Counted from the first letter of the stretch, positions 51,146-59,688 are shown. The stretch: 64,000 bases of DNA from Actinomycetes bacterium (GCA_024641245.1 JAHEDK010000014.1:1-64000), one strand, 5' to 3'. Notes: generated by a model from the letters alone, not told the origin. Translations and numbers: made by a program.

Positions 51146-51952
51146 TCATGGTGACACCGGGTGGCCCGGCTTCCTTACGATCCACACCGTCCATTCGAGT
51201 ATCCGACGGTCGCGCTCGAACTCCTCCTGCCAGGCACGGGCCATCGCCCGGGCGTTGACGGCGGGGTCCGGACCCTGGTAGGTGTCTGCCGACTCGACGA
51301 CCAGGCGGTGGTAGCCGGCCCAGGCCTCTTCGGGACTGACGTAGCAGTGGATCGGGTCAAGGCCGTTTTCGCGAATGACCTCTATCTGATCTGCTTCGGT
51401 GGTCATCTTTGTGCCCGCCCCGATGACCGCCTCGACAACCTCTGTTGCCAGGCCGGTCTTCGTGCGCAGGTCGCCGATGGCGATGCGTCCGCCCGGGTGG
51501 GTGCGGCCGGCCAGAGCGCGCAGCGTCCCCGAGAAACCGTGCCAGATCCAAGAGGCGCCGAGACAGGTGGAGACGTCCCACTGCTGTCGGCGGTCGAGAG
51601 CGTTGCCGTCACCAAGCCACCACTCGACCGTTCCGCGCAGGGCGCGGTCGTGCGCTCGCCCGGAGGCGCGGGCCAGTACCCACGGTGAGAGATCGAGCCC
51701 GACTCCTTCGATCACCGATCGTTCGGCCGCCCTGAGGAGGAACTCGCCGTGGCCGCAGGCCACGTCGAGCATTCGCTCACCGTCGGCGGGAGACAGGTGG
51801 TCGAGAACCTCCTCGAGCGAAGCCGCGTCCATCGGGTTGCAGATGTCGTGGAGGTGGTGCATCGCCTCGAACGGCGCAAAGCGCTCCCACTCGCCCTCGA
51901 CGTCGGTTCCCGGCAACACGGTGACCGAGTCAGGGAGTGTCGGATGGAACAT
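51146..51952 (-). CDS. Class I SAM-dependent methyltransferase
   Basis: A 268-residue protein. MLDVACGHGEFLLRAAE (about 60-76) is motif I of the SAM-binding fold, followed by GVGLDLSPWVL (motif II). Later WLGDGNAL and GGRIAIGDL fit motifs III/IV. No substrate-specific element is evident; the region GASWIWHGFSGTLRAL would bind substrate. The ATG at 51952 has a TAATCT box 8 bases before it and no ribosome binding site, suggesting a leaderless gene. It ends 43 bases from the convergent cytochrome gene. Confidence 0.82.
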   Translation of the reverse strand: MFHPTLPDSVTVLPGTDVEGEWERFAPFEAMHHLHDICNPMDAASLEEVLDHLSPADGERMLDVACGHGEFLLRAAERSVIEGVGLDLSPWVLARASGRAHDRALRGTVEWWLGDGNALDRRQQWDVSTCLGASWIWHGFSGTLRALAGRTHPGGRIAIGDLRTKTGLATEVVEAVIGAGTKMTTEADQIEVIRENGLDPIHCYVSPEEAWAGYHRLVVESADTYQGPDPAVNARAMARAWQEEFERDRRILEWTVWIVRKPGHPVSP

Positions 51953-51960
51953 GGGCGGAA

Positions 51961-51966
51961 AGATTA
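51961..51966 (-). promoter_or_regulatory. -10 box for leaderless methyltransferase gene
   Basis: TAATCT on the minus strand, 8 bases before the ATG at 51952. Confidence 0.35.
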
Positions 51967-51983
51967 CCGGGTAGAGCTGCCGC

Positions 51984-52032
51984 CTTCTTGCGTCAGTTCA
52001 CGGCGCAGCACGCCCCGAAGTAACGCAAGAAG
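51984..52032. repeat. Palindromic intergenic repeat, family B copy 3
   Basis: CTTCTTGCGT and ACGCAAGAAG form perfect 10-bp arms around 29 bases. It lies between the divergent methyltransferase gene and the ABC exporter ATPase gene. Confidence 0.75.
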
Positions 52033-52094
52033 CGTTATGGTCGCCGATCGCCTAGCCTCATACGACCGCATGCGTTCAGAAGGGGTCCATCCGC

Positions 52095-53108
52095 GTGAGC
52101 AAACCGATCGTTCGAGTCGAGAACATTGTCAAGGTCTTCAAAAAGGCAAACGTGCGAGCGCTCGACGGTGTGAGCCTCGAGTTCGGGGCAGGCATCGTCT
52201 ACGGCCTGCTCGGGCCGAACGGCGCAGGGAAGACCACGCTGATCCGTGTGCTCACGACCTTGTTGCGGGCCGACTCCGGGTACGCCGAGGTGGCCGGAGT
52301 CGACGTTGCGGCCGACCCGACCTCCGCTCGCACCCACATCGGACTGGCCGGCCAATATGCAGCCGTCGACGAGTACCTCACCGGGCGCGAGAACGTGGAG
52401 ATGGTCGGACGGTTGTACAACCTGCCGGCCAAAGAAGCGACGAAGCGGGCCGACGAAGTGCTGCACAACATCGGACTAGCGGAGGCGGCGGATCGCACCG
52501 TCCGCACGTACTCCGGCGGAATGCGGCGGCGCCTCGATCTCGCCGCTTCGCTGGTCGGCCGGCCCCAGGTGCTGTTCCTCGATGAGCCGACCACCGGCAT
52601 CGATCCCCAGAGCAGGCTGGGTTTGTGGGACATCATCAGGGATCTGGTGGCGGGCGGAACCACCGTGTTGCTGACGACGCAGTACCTCGACGAGGCCGAT
52701 CAACTCGCCAACCGGATTGCAGTCATCGACAACGGCAGGCTGATCGCCCAGGGGACCGGCGACGAACTCAAGGATCAGATGGGCGGCTCGGTGATTGAAC
52801 TCCATGTCGGCGATGAGGTGCGCGATCAGGCGATCGAGGCCCTGACCGGATTGTCGACCGAGGCAGCCGCATTTGATCAGTACCGGGGCAGTCTTCGCCT
52901 TCCTGCCCCAGATGGTTCGCAGACGTTGCTGAACGTCGTGAGGCGCCTGGACGAGCGCAGCATCGCCGTGCAGGACATCGCGCTGCACAAACCGACGCTT
53001 GACGACGTGTTCCTCACCCTCACCGGGCGCGGGGCGGCCGAAGCTGAAGCCGAGGCAGAGAAAGTCACGACATCCAAGCGACGCGGACCTAGGGGGAGGA
53101 GCAACTGA
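52095..53108 (+). CDS. ABC transporter ATP-binding protein, DrrA-like
   Basis: A 337-residue ATPase: Walker A GPNGAGKTT, signature YSGGMRRRL, Walker B VLFLDEPTTG, H loop LTTQYLDEAD. A C-terminal region (about 230-320) has HKPTLDDVFLTLTGRG, typical of DrrA-type drug-export ATPases, followed by an Ala/Glu-rich tail. The GTG at 52095 has AAGGGG upstream. Its stop shares a base with the ATG of the permease gene. The substrate cannot be told. Confidence 0.93.
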   Translation: MSKPIVRVENIVKVFKKANVRALDGVSLEFGAGIVYGLLGPNGAGKTTLIRVLTTLLRADSGYAEVAGVDVAADPTSARTHIGLAGQYAAVDEYLTGRENVEMVGRLYNLPAKEATKRADEVLHNIGLAEAADRTVRTYSGGMRRRLDLAASLVGRPQVLFLDEPTTGIDPQSRLGLWDIIRDLVAGGTTVLLTTQYLDEADQLANRIAVIDNGRLIAQGTGDELKDQMGGSVIELHVGDEVRDQAIEALTGLSTEAAAFDQYRGSLRLPAPDGSQTLLNVVRRLDERSIAVQDIALHKPTLDDVFLTLTGRGAAEAEAEAEKVTTSKRRGPRGRSN

Positions 53109-53986
53109 TGGCCATCACATCCGAAAAGGTCGAGCGGGCACGCATCAGCCCGATGCATGCTGCCAAGGATATTGCCGTCATAACGCGGCGGAATCTGCTG
53201 CGAAACATCCGGCTGCCGCAACTGCTCATCTTCGCCACGGTGCAGCCGGTCATGTTCTTGTTGCTGTTCAACTACGTCTTCGGAGGGGCGATCGGACAGG
53301 CGATCCCCGCCATTGCCCAGGGCAAGTACATCAACTGGCTGCTGCCCGGTCTGCTGATTCAAGTGGCTGCCTTCGGTGCAGGCCAGACGGCGCTCGGGCT
53401 CACTGAGGATCTGTCCAAGGGTGTGATCGATCGGTTCCGCTCGTTGCCGATGGCCCGCTCGGCGGTGCTGGCCGGCCGGACGCTCTCGGACCTCATCCGG
53501 AACGGATTCGTCATCACCTTGATGGTGGTGATGGGTTTCGTGATGGGGTTCCGCTATCAGACCAGCTTCATCGGGTTCGTCGCCGGCCTGCTCGTCGCCA
53601 TGATGTTCGCTTTTGCGCTGTCGTGGATCATGGCCTCGATCGGTCTGGCGGTGAAGAATCCCGAGGCTGCCCAATCGGCGACCTTCCTGGGTGTGTTCCC
53701 GCTGGTATTCGCCAGTTCGGTGTTCGTACCGACGCAGACGATGCCGGATTGGCTCCGGACGTTCGCCGAAGTCCAACCGATCACGGTCACCACGAATGCG
53801 CTGCGCGGGCTGATGCTGGGCCAGGAAGCGCTGGCTGAGTTCGGTCCCGGCATCAACCCTGTGCAGGCGCTGGCCGACGCCCCGTCCGTCCACGGACAGG
53901 TGCTGATGTCGCTGCTCTGGTCGATCGGCATTCTGATGATCTTTGTGCCGTTGTCGGTCCGGGTCTACCGCCGCACCGTCGGGTAG
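53108..53986 (+). CDS. ABC-2 type permease, DrrB-like
   Basis: A 292-residue protein with six helices. RRNLLRNIRLPQLLIFATVQPVMFLLLF and DRFRSLPMARSAVLAGRTLSDL mark the DrrB/ABC-2 exporter family, and SSVFVPTQTMPDWLRTFAEVQPITV lies near the C-terminal helices. It should form a homodimer driven by the upstream ATPase and export a drug-like or lipid substrate. Confidence 0.9.
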   Translation: MAITSEKVERARISPMHAAKDIAVITRRNLLRNIRLPQLLIFATVQPVMFLLLFNYVFGGAIGQAIPAIAQGKYINWLLPGLLIQVAAFGAGQTALGLTEDLSKGVIDRFRSLPMARSAVLAGRTLSDLIRNGFVITLMVVMGFVMGFRYQTSFIGFVAGLLVAMMFAFALSWIMASIGLAVKNPEAAQSATFLGVFPLVFASSVFVPTQTMPDWLRTFAEVQPITVTTNALRGLMLGQEALAEFGPGINPVQALADAPSVHGQVLMSLLWSIGILMIFVPLSVRVYRRTVG

Positions 53987-53989
53987 GGC

Positions 53990-54003
53990 GCCGGACCTCC
54001 GGC
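53990..54003 (+). terminator. Short hairpin after the exporter operon
   Basis: GCCGG/CCGGC with a 4-base loop, 4 bases after the permease stop; no T tract. May end transcription of the exporter operon. Confidence 0.35.
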
Positions 54004-54093
54004 AAACGGCGTACGTGTCTCGAAGCGCGCCCGGTTGGTTTGGAGTTGCATGCTCTTGCTAGATGGCCATCCCGGACGCGGCTGGAGAAGGCA

Positions 54094-55191
54094 TCACCCG
54101 ACCAGGAGCGGCACTTTCATCTCTTGATCGAGCGTGCCACCGTGGTAGCCGATCATCCGCTTGTCCGCGGTTGGAGGCAGGAGGACCTTGCCCTGGTCCG
54201 CCACCAGCACTCCGTCCGGCGCCCGATCACGGATGGCCGGATGGTGGGGTCCGGGGCCGAGCAGGGGTAGAACCTGGTCCCAGGGCACCCAGGTCGCCGG
54301 GTAGTCCGTTTCGAGCCGGGCAATGTCGGGCCGGGAACCCCTGACGTAGGTGGATCGAGGGTCTCCATAGAACGTGATGCGTTCGATGTTCTCGCGAATC
54401 AACACCTTGTCTTCGGGTTCGTAGTCGATGTGGCCGTGGTCCGCTGTTCCGATGGCTGCCGCGTGCTCGGGGAGCTTTGCCACGATGCGCTCCCAAATCG
54501 TCGACGCGGCCGCCAGCACTTCCGCGAATACGCTCGACCGCTGACCGCTCATGTGGGCGGCAACGTCCACGCTGGGGAAGTACGTGAAGATGAGCCGACC
54601 CGGCTCGGCGGCGAGGTCCACCGAGGCTTCGACGATCTCGTCGATGGTCCACGCAGACTCGAACCGGCAGCCCCGGTAGAGAGCGCGGGTGAGTGGTGAG
54701 CCCTCGAAACCTCCCGGCTGTACGGTGATCGGCTCCACACCCCCGGCCGTCAGCCGTTCCCAGAAGTTCGGCGCCGGCAAGAACGACGAGGTATCCATGT
54801 CGAGGAGTTGGCCCCACATAGTCGTCCACTTCAGGGTGTTCACGACGAGGGCGACTTCGGGAAGGTACAGCTGGTAGGCGATGTGCCCGTGCTTCGACGG
54901 CGGAAGCCCGGTGGCAATCGTCGCCATGTTGACGGTGGTCTGGGTCGGGAACATGGCATCGATCGCGCCAACGCGAGAAGCCGCCAGACCGGTCGCCGGT
55001 CGCCGGCGCAGCATGCTGTCACCGAGACCGTCGAAGAGGCACAACACGTACGTGTCTGCCTTCGGAATCGCCGCCGCCAGATCTGGTGCCAGCCCCGGGG
55101 CCTGAGCGGCGCCCGTCATTCGAAGCTCTAGCTCGGCAACCAGGTTGAGCAGCGATCGGCCGGAAAAGTCGGGCGCGCGAAGTGGGTTCAC
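54094..55191 (-). CDS. Alkaline-phosphatase-superfamily phosphodiesterase/pyrophosphatase
   Basis: A 365-residue protein. The fold is indicated by [12 protein letters not shown] (first metal Asp, about residue 54), the nucleophile segment [23 protein letters not shown] with the active-site Thr, [10 protein letters not shown] (Asp and His of a metal site) and [10 protein letters not shown] (Asp-His). All metal ligands are therefore kept. No signal peptide is evident, so the enzyme appears cytoplasmic. The substrate may be a nucleotide pyrophosphate or phosphonate; unknown. The GTG at 55191 has a TACCCT box 7 bases before it. Divergent from the nuo operon. Confidence 0.85.
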   Translation of the reverse strand: MNPLRAPDFSGRSLLNLVAELELRMTGAAQAPGLAPDLAAAIPKADTYVLCLFDGLGDSMLRRRPATGLAASRVGAIDAMFPTQTTVNMATIATGLPPSKHGHIAYQLYLPEVALVVNTLKWTTMWGQLLDMDTSSFLPAPNFWERLTAGGVEPITVQPGGFEGSPLTRALYRGCRFESAWTIDEIVEASVDLAAEPGRLIFTYFPSVDVAAHMSGQRSSVFAEVLAAASTIWERIVAKLPEHAAAIGTADHGHIDYEPEDKVLIRENIERITFYGDPRSTYVRGSRPDIARLETDYPATWVPWDQVLPLLGPGPHHPAIRDRAPDGVLVADQGKVLLPPTADKRMIGYHGGTLDQEMKVPLLVG

Positions 55192-55198
55192 GCTGGGG

Positions 55199-55204
55199 AG
55201 GGTA
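55199..55204 (-). promoter_or_regulatory. -10 box for leaderless phosphodiesterase gene
   Basis: TACCCT on the minus strand followed by 7 bases and the GTG at 55191, the same arrangement as at 33745. Confidence 0.4.
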
Positions 55205-55213
55205 GTGAGGATT

Positions 55214-55233
55214 CCCTCCCGCTCGCGGGAGGG
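55214..55233. promoter_or_regulatory. Perfect 9-bp palindrome between the phosphodiesterase gene and the nuo promoter
   Basis: CCCTCCCGC and GCGGGAGGG around a TC centre. The genes on each side are divergent, so a terminator makes little sense here; a regulator-binding site 25 bases upstream of the nuo -35 box is more likely. Confidence 0.45.
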
Positions 55234-55257
55234 GTAATGGCCAACCTGTCAGTCGCT

Positions 55258-55286
55258 TTGGGCCCGTCGCTCCTGTGTCTAGACTC
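55258..55286 (+). promoter_or_regulatory. Promoter of the nuo operon
   Basis: TTGGGC (55258-55263) and TAGACT (55281-55286) are separated by 17 bases, ideal for a primary-sigma promoter. The nuoA GTG is 57 bases further downstream. Confidence 0.6.
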
Positions 55287-55342
55287 CGAGCCGATCCGAG
55301 GGCGCGACCCGCCCTTGTTTCACGAGGGAGAGCGGAGACGGC

Positions 55343-55708
55343 GTGAGCTTGTATTTCCAGGACTACATCACCGTGGGCTCATTCGCTGCGCTCGGCGTTG
55401 TTCTCGTCATCGTCATGCTCGGTGTGGCGGCTCTCCTCCGCCCCTCCAACCCCTCGCCCGCCAAGCAGAAGACCTACGAATGCGGCGTCGATCCCGTCGG
55501 CGAAGGATGGCACCAGTCCTACGTCCGTTACTACGTCTTCGGTCTGCTGTTTGTCATCTTCGATGTCGAAGCCGTGTTTATATTCCCGTGGGCCATCAAG
55601 CTCGAGGACCTCGGTGTATTCGGTCTCGTCGAGATGCTGATCTTCATCTGGATCCTTCTGATGGGATTGATCTTCGCCATCCGCAAGGGAGTCCTTCGGT
55701 GGGAATAA
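55343..55708 (+). CDS. nuoA: NADH-quinone oxidoreductase subunit A
   Basis: A 121-residue protein with three helices. [13 protein letters not shown] (about 41-53) and [23 protein letters not shown] are NuoA hallmarks, with Cys47 in the conserved loop and the acidic DVEA region in helix 2. Length is normal. GTG at 55343. It opens the complex I operon; its end overlaps nuoB by 10 bases. Confidence 0.95.
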   Translation: MSLYFQDYITVGSFAALGVVLVIVMLGVAALLRPSNPSPAKQKTYECGVDPVGEGWHQSYVRYYVFGLLFVIFDVEAVFIFPWAIKLEDLGVFGLVEMLIFIWILLMGLIFAIRKGVLRWE

Positions 55709-56196
55709 TCGAGAAGTTCGGGATGCCGAAGCCGGCCACCTTCCTGCTGAACTGGGGACGCAAATACTCCCTGTGGCTGTTTCAGTTCGGACTGGCCTGC
55801 TGCTCGGTTGAGATGCTGGCCGCCGCCGGTCCCCGCTACGACATGATGCGCTTTGGGATCATCCCCATGCCCGCTTCGCCACGCCAGGCCGACCTCATGG
55901 TCGTGGCCGGCACATTGACCGACAAGATGGCCCCCGCGGTCAAGCGTATCTACGACCAGATGCCCGACCCCAAATACGTGATCTCTATGGGATCGTGCTC
56001 GAACAGCGGCGGCCCCTACTGGGACTCGTACTCCGTAACGAAGGGGGTCGATCAGATCATCCCGGTCGATGTATACGTTCCCGGTTGTCCGCCCCGCCCC
56101 GAAGCGCTGATGGAAGCCATCGTGTTATTGCAGAAGAAGATCCAGAACGAAAACCTCCAGGACAAATGGACACATCGTGACGAACAGCCGGCTTGA
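55699..56196 (+). CDS. nuoB: NADH-quinone oxidoreductase subunit B
   Basis: About 165 residues. The N2 cluster ligands are kept: GLACCSVEM (Cys-Cys pair, about 31-38), [11 protein letters not shown] (about 98) and VPGCPPRP (about 129). The GTG at 55699 overlaps the nuoA end; the open frame continues upstream to 55237 but is non-homologous. It bears the last Fe-S cluster of complex I. Confidence 0.95.
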   Translation: MGIIEKFGMPKPATFLLNWGRKYSLWLFQFGLACCSVEMLAAAGPRYDMMRFGIIPMPASPRQADLMVVAGTLTDKMAPAVKRIYDQMPDPKYVISMGSCSNSGGPYWDSYSVTKGVDQIIPVDVYVPGCPPRPEALMEAIVLLQKKIQNENLQDKWTHRDEQPA

Positions 56197-56764
56197 GTCC
56201 ATCGAGGATTTCGCCGCCTCGGTCGCCGAGGCGGTGGGAGCGACCTCGCACTCTTCAGATCTCGGTACCGTCAAGGTCAAGGTCGAGCGTGAACGCTGGG
56301 TCGAAGCGGTGACCGCCGCCCGCGATATCGCCCTCTTGCCCTTGTTCTCCTGGCTGTCGGCCGTGGACTGGACGAACGACGTCGCAGTTGGAGATCCGCC
56401 GGCAGAAGAGGTGGAGGAGCGTTACGAGGTCATGTGCGCGGTGTCCAACGTCACCGACGGCCAGATCGTGGTGCTGAGCACCGACCTTCCGAAAGACGAT
56501 GCCTCGATCGATTCGGTCGTTGGGGTCTACCCGGGAGCCAACTGGCACGAGCGCGAGGCGGCCGAGATGTTCGAGATCGACTTCATCGGTCACCCGAATC
56601 TCATCAAGCTCTATCTCACCTCCGACTTCGTCGGTCACCCTCTCAAGAAGTCCTATGCGTTGATCAGTCGCGAAGTCAAGCCGTGGCCGGGGACGGTGGA
56701 CGTAGAAGACATGCCGGAGTCGGCATCCTCGGATGCCCCCAGCTTCGAGAACCCGGACGCCTGA
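56177..56764 (+). CDS. nuoC: NADH-quinone oxidoreductase subunit C
   Basis: A 195-residue protein; a separate NuoC, not fused to NuoD. The signature [23 protein letters not shown] is near residues 115-140, and [10 protein letters not shown] follows. It belongs to the peripheral arm. GTG start at 56177 overlaps nuoB by 20 bases. The acidic C-terminal tail ([16 protein letters not shown]) varies in the family. Confidence 0.93.
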   Translation: MTNSRLESIEDFAASVAEAVGATSHSSDLGTVKVKVERERWVEAVTAARDIALLPLFSWLSAVDWTNDVAVGDPPAEEVEERYEVMCAVSNVTDGQIVVLSTDLPKDDASIDSVVGVYPGANWHEREAAEMFEIDFIGHPNLIKLYLTSDFVGHPLKKSYALISREVKPWPGTVDVEDMPESASSDAPSFENPDA

Positions 56765-57951
56765 TGCTCGATCCCAGCGTCCTACATCATCTCTCGGAAG
56801 CGGCTGTGGCGATCGAACTCGAAACGCCGGACATGACGCTCAACATCGGGCCGCAGCACCCGTCGACTCACGGTGTGCTCCGCCTCGTGGCCAAGGTCGA
56901 CGGCGAGCAGGTCTACGACGTTCAGCCCGTCATCGGCTACATGCATCGGGGATACGAGAAGATCAGCGAGGTCCGTACGTATCCGCAGATCATCACCTTG
57001 ATCAACAGGATCGAGTGGGTGTCCGGATACGCGAACGAAATCCCCTTCCTGGTCGCCGTCGAGCGGATCATGGGGCTCGAAGTGCCGGAGCGGGCGCAGT
57101 ACATTCGTCTGATCCTCACCGAGCTGACCAGGTTGTCGAGCCACCTCATGTTCATGGGCTCATATCCGCTCGAACTCGGAGCTTCCACCCCGCTCATGTT
57201 TGCCCTCCGGGAGCGGGAGCGGGTGCTCGATCTCATCGAAGGAGTCACCGGCGGGCGGTTTCACCCGAATTTCAACCGGATCGGAGGCGTCAAGCCTGCC
57301 GCCGGTGCGGGTCCCAGTCAGAAGAAGCTCGTCCAGGACCTGCCCAAAGGCTTTCTCGAGGACACACGCGACGCCATGGATCGGGTCCTGTCGACCTCAG
57401 ATGAGCTCGAAGACCTCATTGCCGGCAACGAGGTGTTGCTGGCCAGGACCAAGGGCGTCGGGATTCTTCCCCCCGAGGTGGCGATGGCCTACGGCGTAAC
57501 CGGCCCAAACCTCCGCGCCTCCGGTGTCGACTTCGATCTCCGCAAGAGGTCCGACTACTTGCCCTACGACCAGCTCGATTTCAAGACGGCCGTCACCGAA
57601 ACGGGGGACTGCTGGGATCGCTGGTGGGTCCGGCTCGTCGAGATTCGCGAATCGGCCAGGATGATCAAGCAAGCGGTCGATCAGATCCCCTCGGGGCCGC
57701 TGCAGGCCAAGGTTCCCCGGGTCATCAAGGTGCCGAAGGGCGAGATCTACGTGCGCGCCGAGAACCCGAAGGGGGAAATGGGCTACCACGTCATCTCCGA
57801 GGGCGGCCAGGTTCCCTACCGGGTGAAGATCCGCTCGGCCTCGTTCAACAACATCTCGATTCTCCCGCACATCCTCGAGAGGATCCTGATCCCCGACATC
57901 GTGGCGATCATGGGGAGCCTGGACTTCGTACTTGGAGATGTGGACCGTTGA
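56764..57951 (+). CDS. nuoD: NADH-quinone oxidoreductase subunit D
   Basis: About 395 residues. TLNIGPQHPSTHGVLRL near residue 25 holds the quinone-site histidine and the start of the 49-kDa fold; NRIEWVSGYANEIPF, RAQYIRLILTELTRLSSHL and GGRFHPNFNRIGG are all present. It ends in DIVAIMGSLDFVLGDVDR, the normal terminus. The ATG at 56764 overlaps the nuoC stop by one base. The next nuo gene is H, not E, after a structured 156-base gap. Confidence 0.95.
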   Translation: MLDPSVLHHLSEAAVAIELETPDMTLNIGPQHPSTHGVLRLVAKVDGEQVYDVQPVIGYMHRGYEKISEVRTYPQIITLINRIEWVSGYANEIPFLVAVERIMGLEVPERAQYIRLILTELTRLSSHLMFMGSYPLELGASTPLMFALRERERVLDLIEGVTGGRFHPNFNRIGGVKPAAGAGPSQKKLVQDLPKGFLEDTRDAMDRVLSTSDELEDLIAGNEVLLARTKGVGILPPEVAMAYGVTGPNLRASGVDFDLRKRSDYLPYDQLDFKTAVTETGDCWDRWWVRLVEIRESARMIKQAVDQIPSGPLQAKVPRVIKVPKGEIYVRAENPKGEMGYHVISEGGQVPYRVKIRSASFNNISILPHILERILIPDIVAIMGSLDFVLGDVDR

Positions 57952-57976
57952 GTGCCGTGAACGAAGTCCACGGCAC
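57952..57976. other. 8-bp hairpin immediately after nuoD
   Basis: GTGCCGTG (57952-57959) and CACGGCAC (57969-57976) with a 9-base loop begin directly after the nuoD stop. Could slow transcription or protect mRNA ends. Confidence 0.45.
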
Positions 57977-57979
57977 GTT

Positions 57980-58037
57980 GCGAGTCGCGAGTAGCGAGTT
58001 GCCGGACTCTCGACGAGCGATCCGCGACCCGCGACCC
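57980..58037. repeat. 7-bp-period tandem repeat (GCGAGTC family) between nuoD and nuoH
   Basis: GCGAGTC, GCGAGTA, GCGAGTT, an interrupted part, then GCGATCC, GCGACCC, GCGACCC. The interrupted middle keeps about the same period. Confidence 0.6.
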
Positions 58038-58052
58038 GGCGCCGGGAGTCTC

Positions 58053-58080
58053 GGAGTTTCGGGCTTGTGCCCGAAACTCC
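58053..58080 (+). terminator. Perfect 12-bp hairpin upstream of nuoH
   Basis: GGAGTTTCGGGC and its complement around loop TTGT (58065-58068). No T tract follows, so it may be an attenuator or an RNA-processing hairpin rather than a full terminator inside the operon. Confidence 0.5.
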
Positions 58081-58082
58081 AA

Positions 58083-58105
58083 CCTGACGCCCGAAAGGGG
58101 TCAGG
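58083..58105 (+). promoter_or_regulatory. Hairpin that covers the nuoH ribosome binding site
   Basis: CCTGAC, bulged G, CCC, loop GAAA (58093-58096), GGG, GTCAGG. The GNRA-type loop and the AAAGGGG ribosome binding segment are inside the hairpin; the GTG at 58108 starts just after it. Confidence 0.55.
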
Positions 58106-58107
58106 CC

Positions 58108-59112
58108 GTGTCTGACCTCCTCTCCAACTTCTGGATCCTCCTCGCCATCAAACTCGTCGCCATCGCCGCTCTGGTTCCCGTGAGCGCGCTCGTCATCGGT
58201 ACGGCCGAGTTGAAGATCTCCGCGCACATGCAGTCACGCATCGGGCCGTACTTCGCCGGTGGCCGCTTCGGGTGGGCGCAGCTCATCGCGGACGGCATAA
58301 AGTTCTTTCAGAAGGAAGACATCATTCCCGAAGACGCCGACCGGCAGGTGTTCCGGTGGGCCCCGGCCCTGGTGTTGTTGTCAACGGTGGCCCTATTCGT
58401 CGTCATTCCCTTCTCGCCCACCCTGATCGTCCGCGACCTAGACCTGGGTGTCTTCTACGTGCTGGCCATCTCGTCGATCAGCACGATCGGCGTGCTGATG
58501 GCCGGATGGTCGTCCGCCAACAAGTACTCGCTCATGGGCGGTCTACGCGCCGCCGGTCAGCTCATCGCCTACGAGCTGCCGCTGGTGCTGGCCGTTGTCG
58601 GCGTCGTCATTCAGGCGGGAACGATGTCGATGGTGGGAATCGTCGAGGCTCAGGCCTCATTCGAAGTGTTCGGCACGATCGCGGTTCCCTATGTGGCCGT
58701 CCAGTTTGTCGGCTTCCTGGTCTTCATGACCGCCGCCCTGGCGGAGTTGAGCCGCATTCCCTTCGATCTCCCGGTTGCTGAGTCCGAACTGGTGATGGGT
58801 TTCGTCACCGAATACACCGGTTTCCGGTTCCTGTTCTTCTTCCTCGGCGAGTACGCCAGCATGTTCTCGATGTCCGCCATTGCAGCCACCTTGTTCCTGG
58901 GCGGCTATCACTTCCCCGGCCTCGATCCGGCCATCTGGGGTCCGGTAGTGCTGGTCGCGAAGATCTTCTTCCTGGCCTTCCTGATGATCTGGTTCCGCTG
59001 GACTTTCCCACGGCTACGCGAGGACCAGCTCCAGACCTTCGCCTGGAAGTGGTTGATTCCGGTGTCGCTCGCCAACATCGCGGTGACCGGCGTCTTCAAG
59101 GTGGTGTTCTGA
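58108..59112 (+). CDS. nuoH: NADH-quinone oxidoreductase subunit H
   Basis: A 334-residue membrane protein with eight helices. RIGPYFAGG, GLRAAGQLIAYELPLVLAVVGV, and RIPFDLPVAESELVMGFVTEYTG are diagnostic; the acidic ESELV segment lines the quinone-cavity region. It joins the peripheral arm to the membrane arm. The GTG at 58108 lies directly behind a hairpin that masks its ribosome binding site. Last base of its stop is the A of the nuoI ATG. Confidence 0.94.
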   Translation: MSDLLSNFWILLAIKLVAIAALVPVSALVIGTAELKISAHMQSRIGPYFAGGRFGWAQLIADGIKFFQKEDIIPEDADRQVFRWAPALVLLSTVALFVVIPFSPTLIVRDLDLGVFYVLAISSISTIGVLMAGWSSANKYSLMGGLRAAGQLIAYELPLVLAVVGVVIQAGTMSMVGIVEAQASFEVFGTIAVPYVAVQFVGFLVFMTAALAELSRIPFDLPVAESELVMGFVTEYTGFRFLFFFLGEYASMFSMSAIAATLFLGGYHFPGLDPAIWGPVVLVAKIFFLAFLMIWFRWTFPRLREDQLQTFAWKWLIPVSLANIAVTGVFKVVF

Positions 59113-59585
59113 TGCGCCTCCGTCTTCCCAACTTCTTCGGCTCGGGCTTGCTGACCGGATTGTGGGTGACCCTCAAGACCCTGTTCACCAAGCCGGTCAC
59201 GGTGAACTATCCGGTCGTGAAAGAGACGCCCGTCCCGCGCGCCCGCGGCGTAATCGCCCTCGATCAGGATGCATGTACCGTCTGCATGCTGTGTGCCCGG
59301 CAGTGCCCGGACTGGTGTATCTACATCGAGGGGCACAAGGAAGAGCAGCCGCCCGCCCAACCGGGCGGCCGGGTCAAGAAACGCGCAACGCTCGACCGTT
59401 TCGACATCGACTATGCCCTCTGCATGTACTGCGGCATCTGCGTCGAGGTGTGCCCCTTCGATGCCCTGTTCTGGACTCCGGAGTACGAGTACTCGGAGTA
59501 CAAGATGGGGGCCATGATGCATGACAAGGACCGTCTCCAGGATTGGCTGCAGACGGTGCCGGAAGCCCCGGGACTGGAATCATGA
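59112..59585 (+). CDS. nuoI: NADH-quinone oxidoreductase subunit I
   Basis: A 157-residue protein with two 4Fe-4S motifs: CTVCMLCARQCPDWC (about 55-69) and CMYCGICVEVCPF (about 104-116). A short amphipathic start and a KPVTVNYP segment precede. It carries clusters N6a and N6b. The ATG overlaps the nuoH stop by one base. Confidence 0.94.
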   Translation: MRLRLPNFFGSGLLTGLWVTLKTLFTKPVTVNYPVVKETPVPRARGVIALDQDACTVCMLCARQCPDWCIYIEGHKEEQPPAQPGGRVKKRATLDRFDIDYALCMYCGICVEVCPFDALFWTPEYEYSEYKMGAMMHDKDRLQDWLQTVPEAPGLES

Positions 59586-59615
59586 GCGCGCTTCGCTTCG
59601 CTCACAGAGTCCCGT

Positions 59616-59671
59616 GTCGCGAGTCGCGAGTCGCGAGTCGCGCGATCAGCTACCAGCGACCCGCGACCACG
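59616..59671. repeat. 7-bp-period tandem repeat (GTCGCGA family) between nuoI and nuoJ
   Basis: GTCGCGA three times, GTCGCGC, GATCAGC, TACCAGC, GACCCGC, GACCACG; the unit drifts but the 7-base period persists. Confidence 0.8.
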
Positions 59672-59688
59672 ACCGAAGGGAGGGCGCT

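Noticed and set aside
57400-58100. nuoE, nuoF or nuoG hidden on another frame near nuoD-nuoH
   Set aside because: No thioredoxin-like NuoE, FMN-site NuoF or NuoG Fe-S motifs are found; the gap is only 156 bases.
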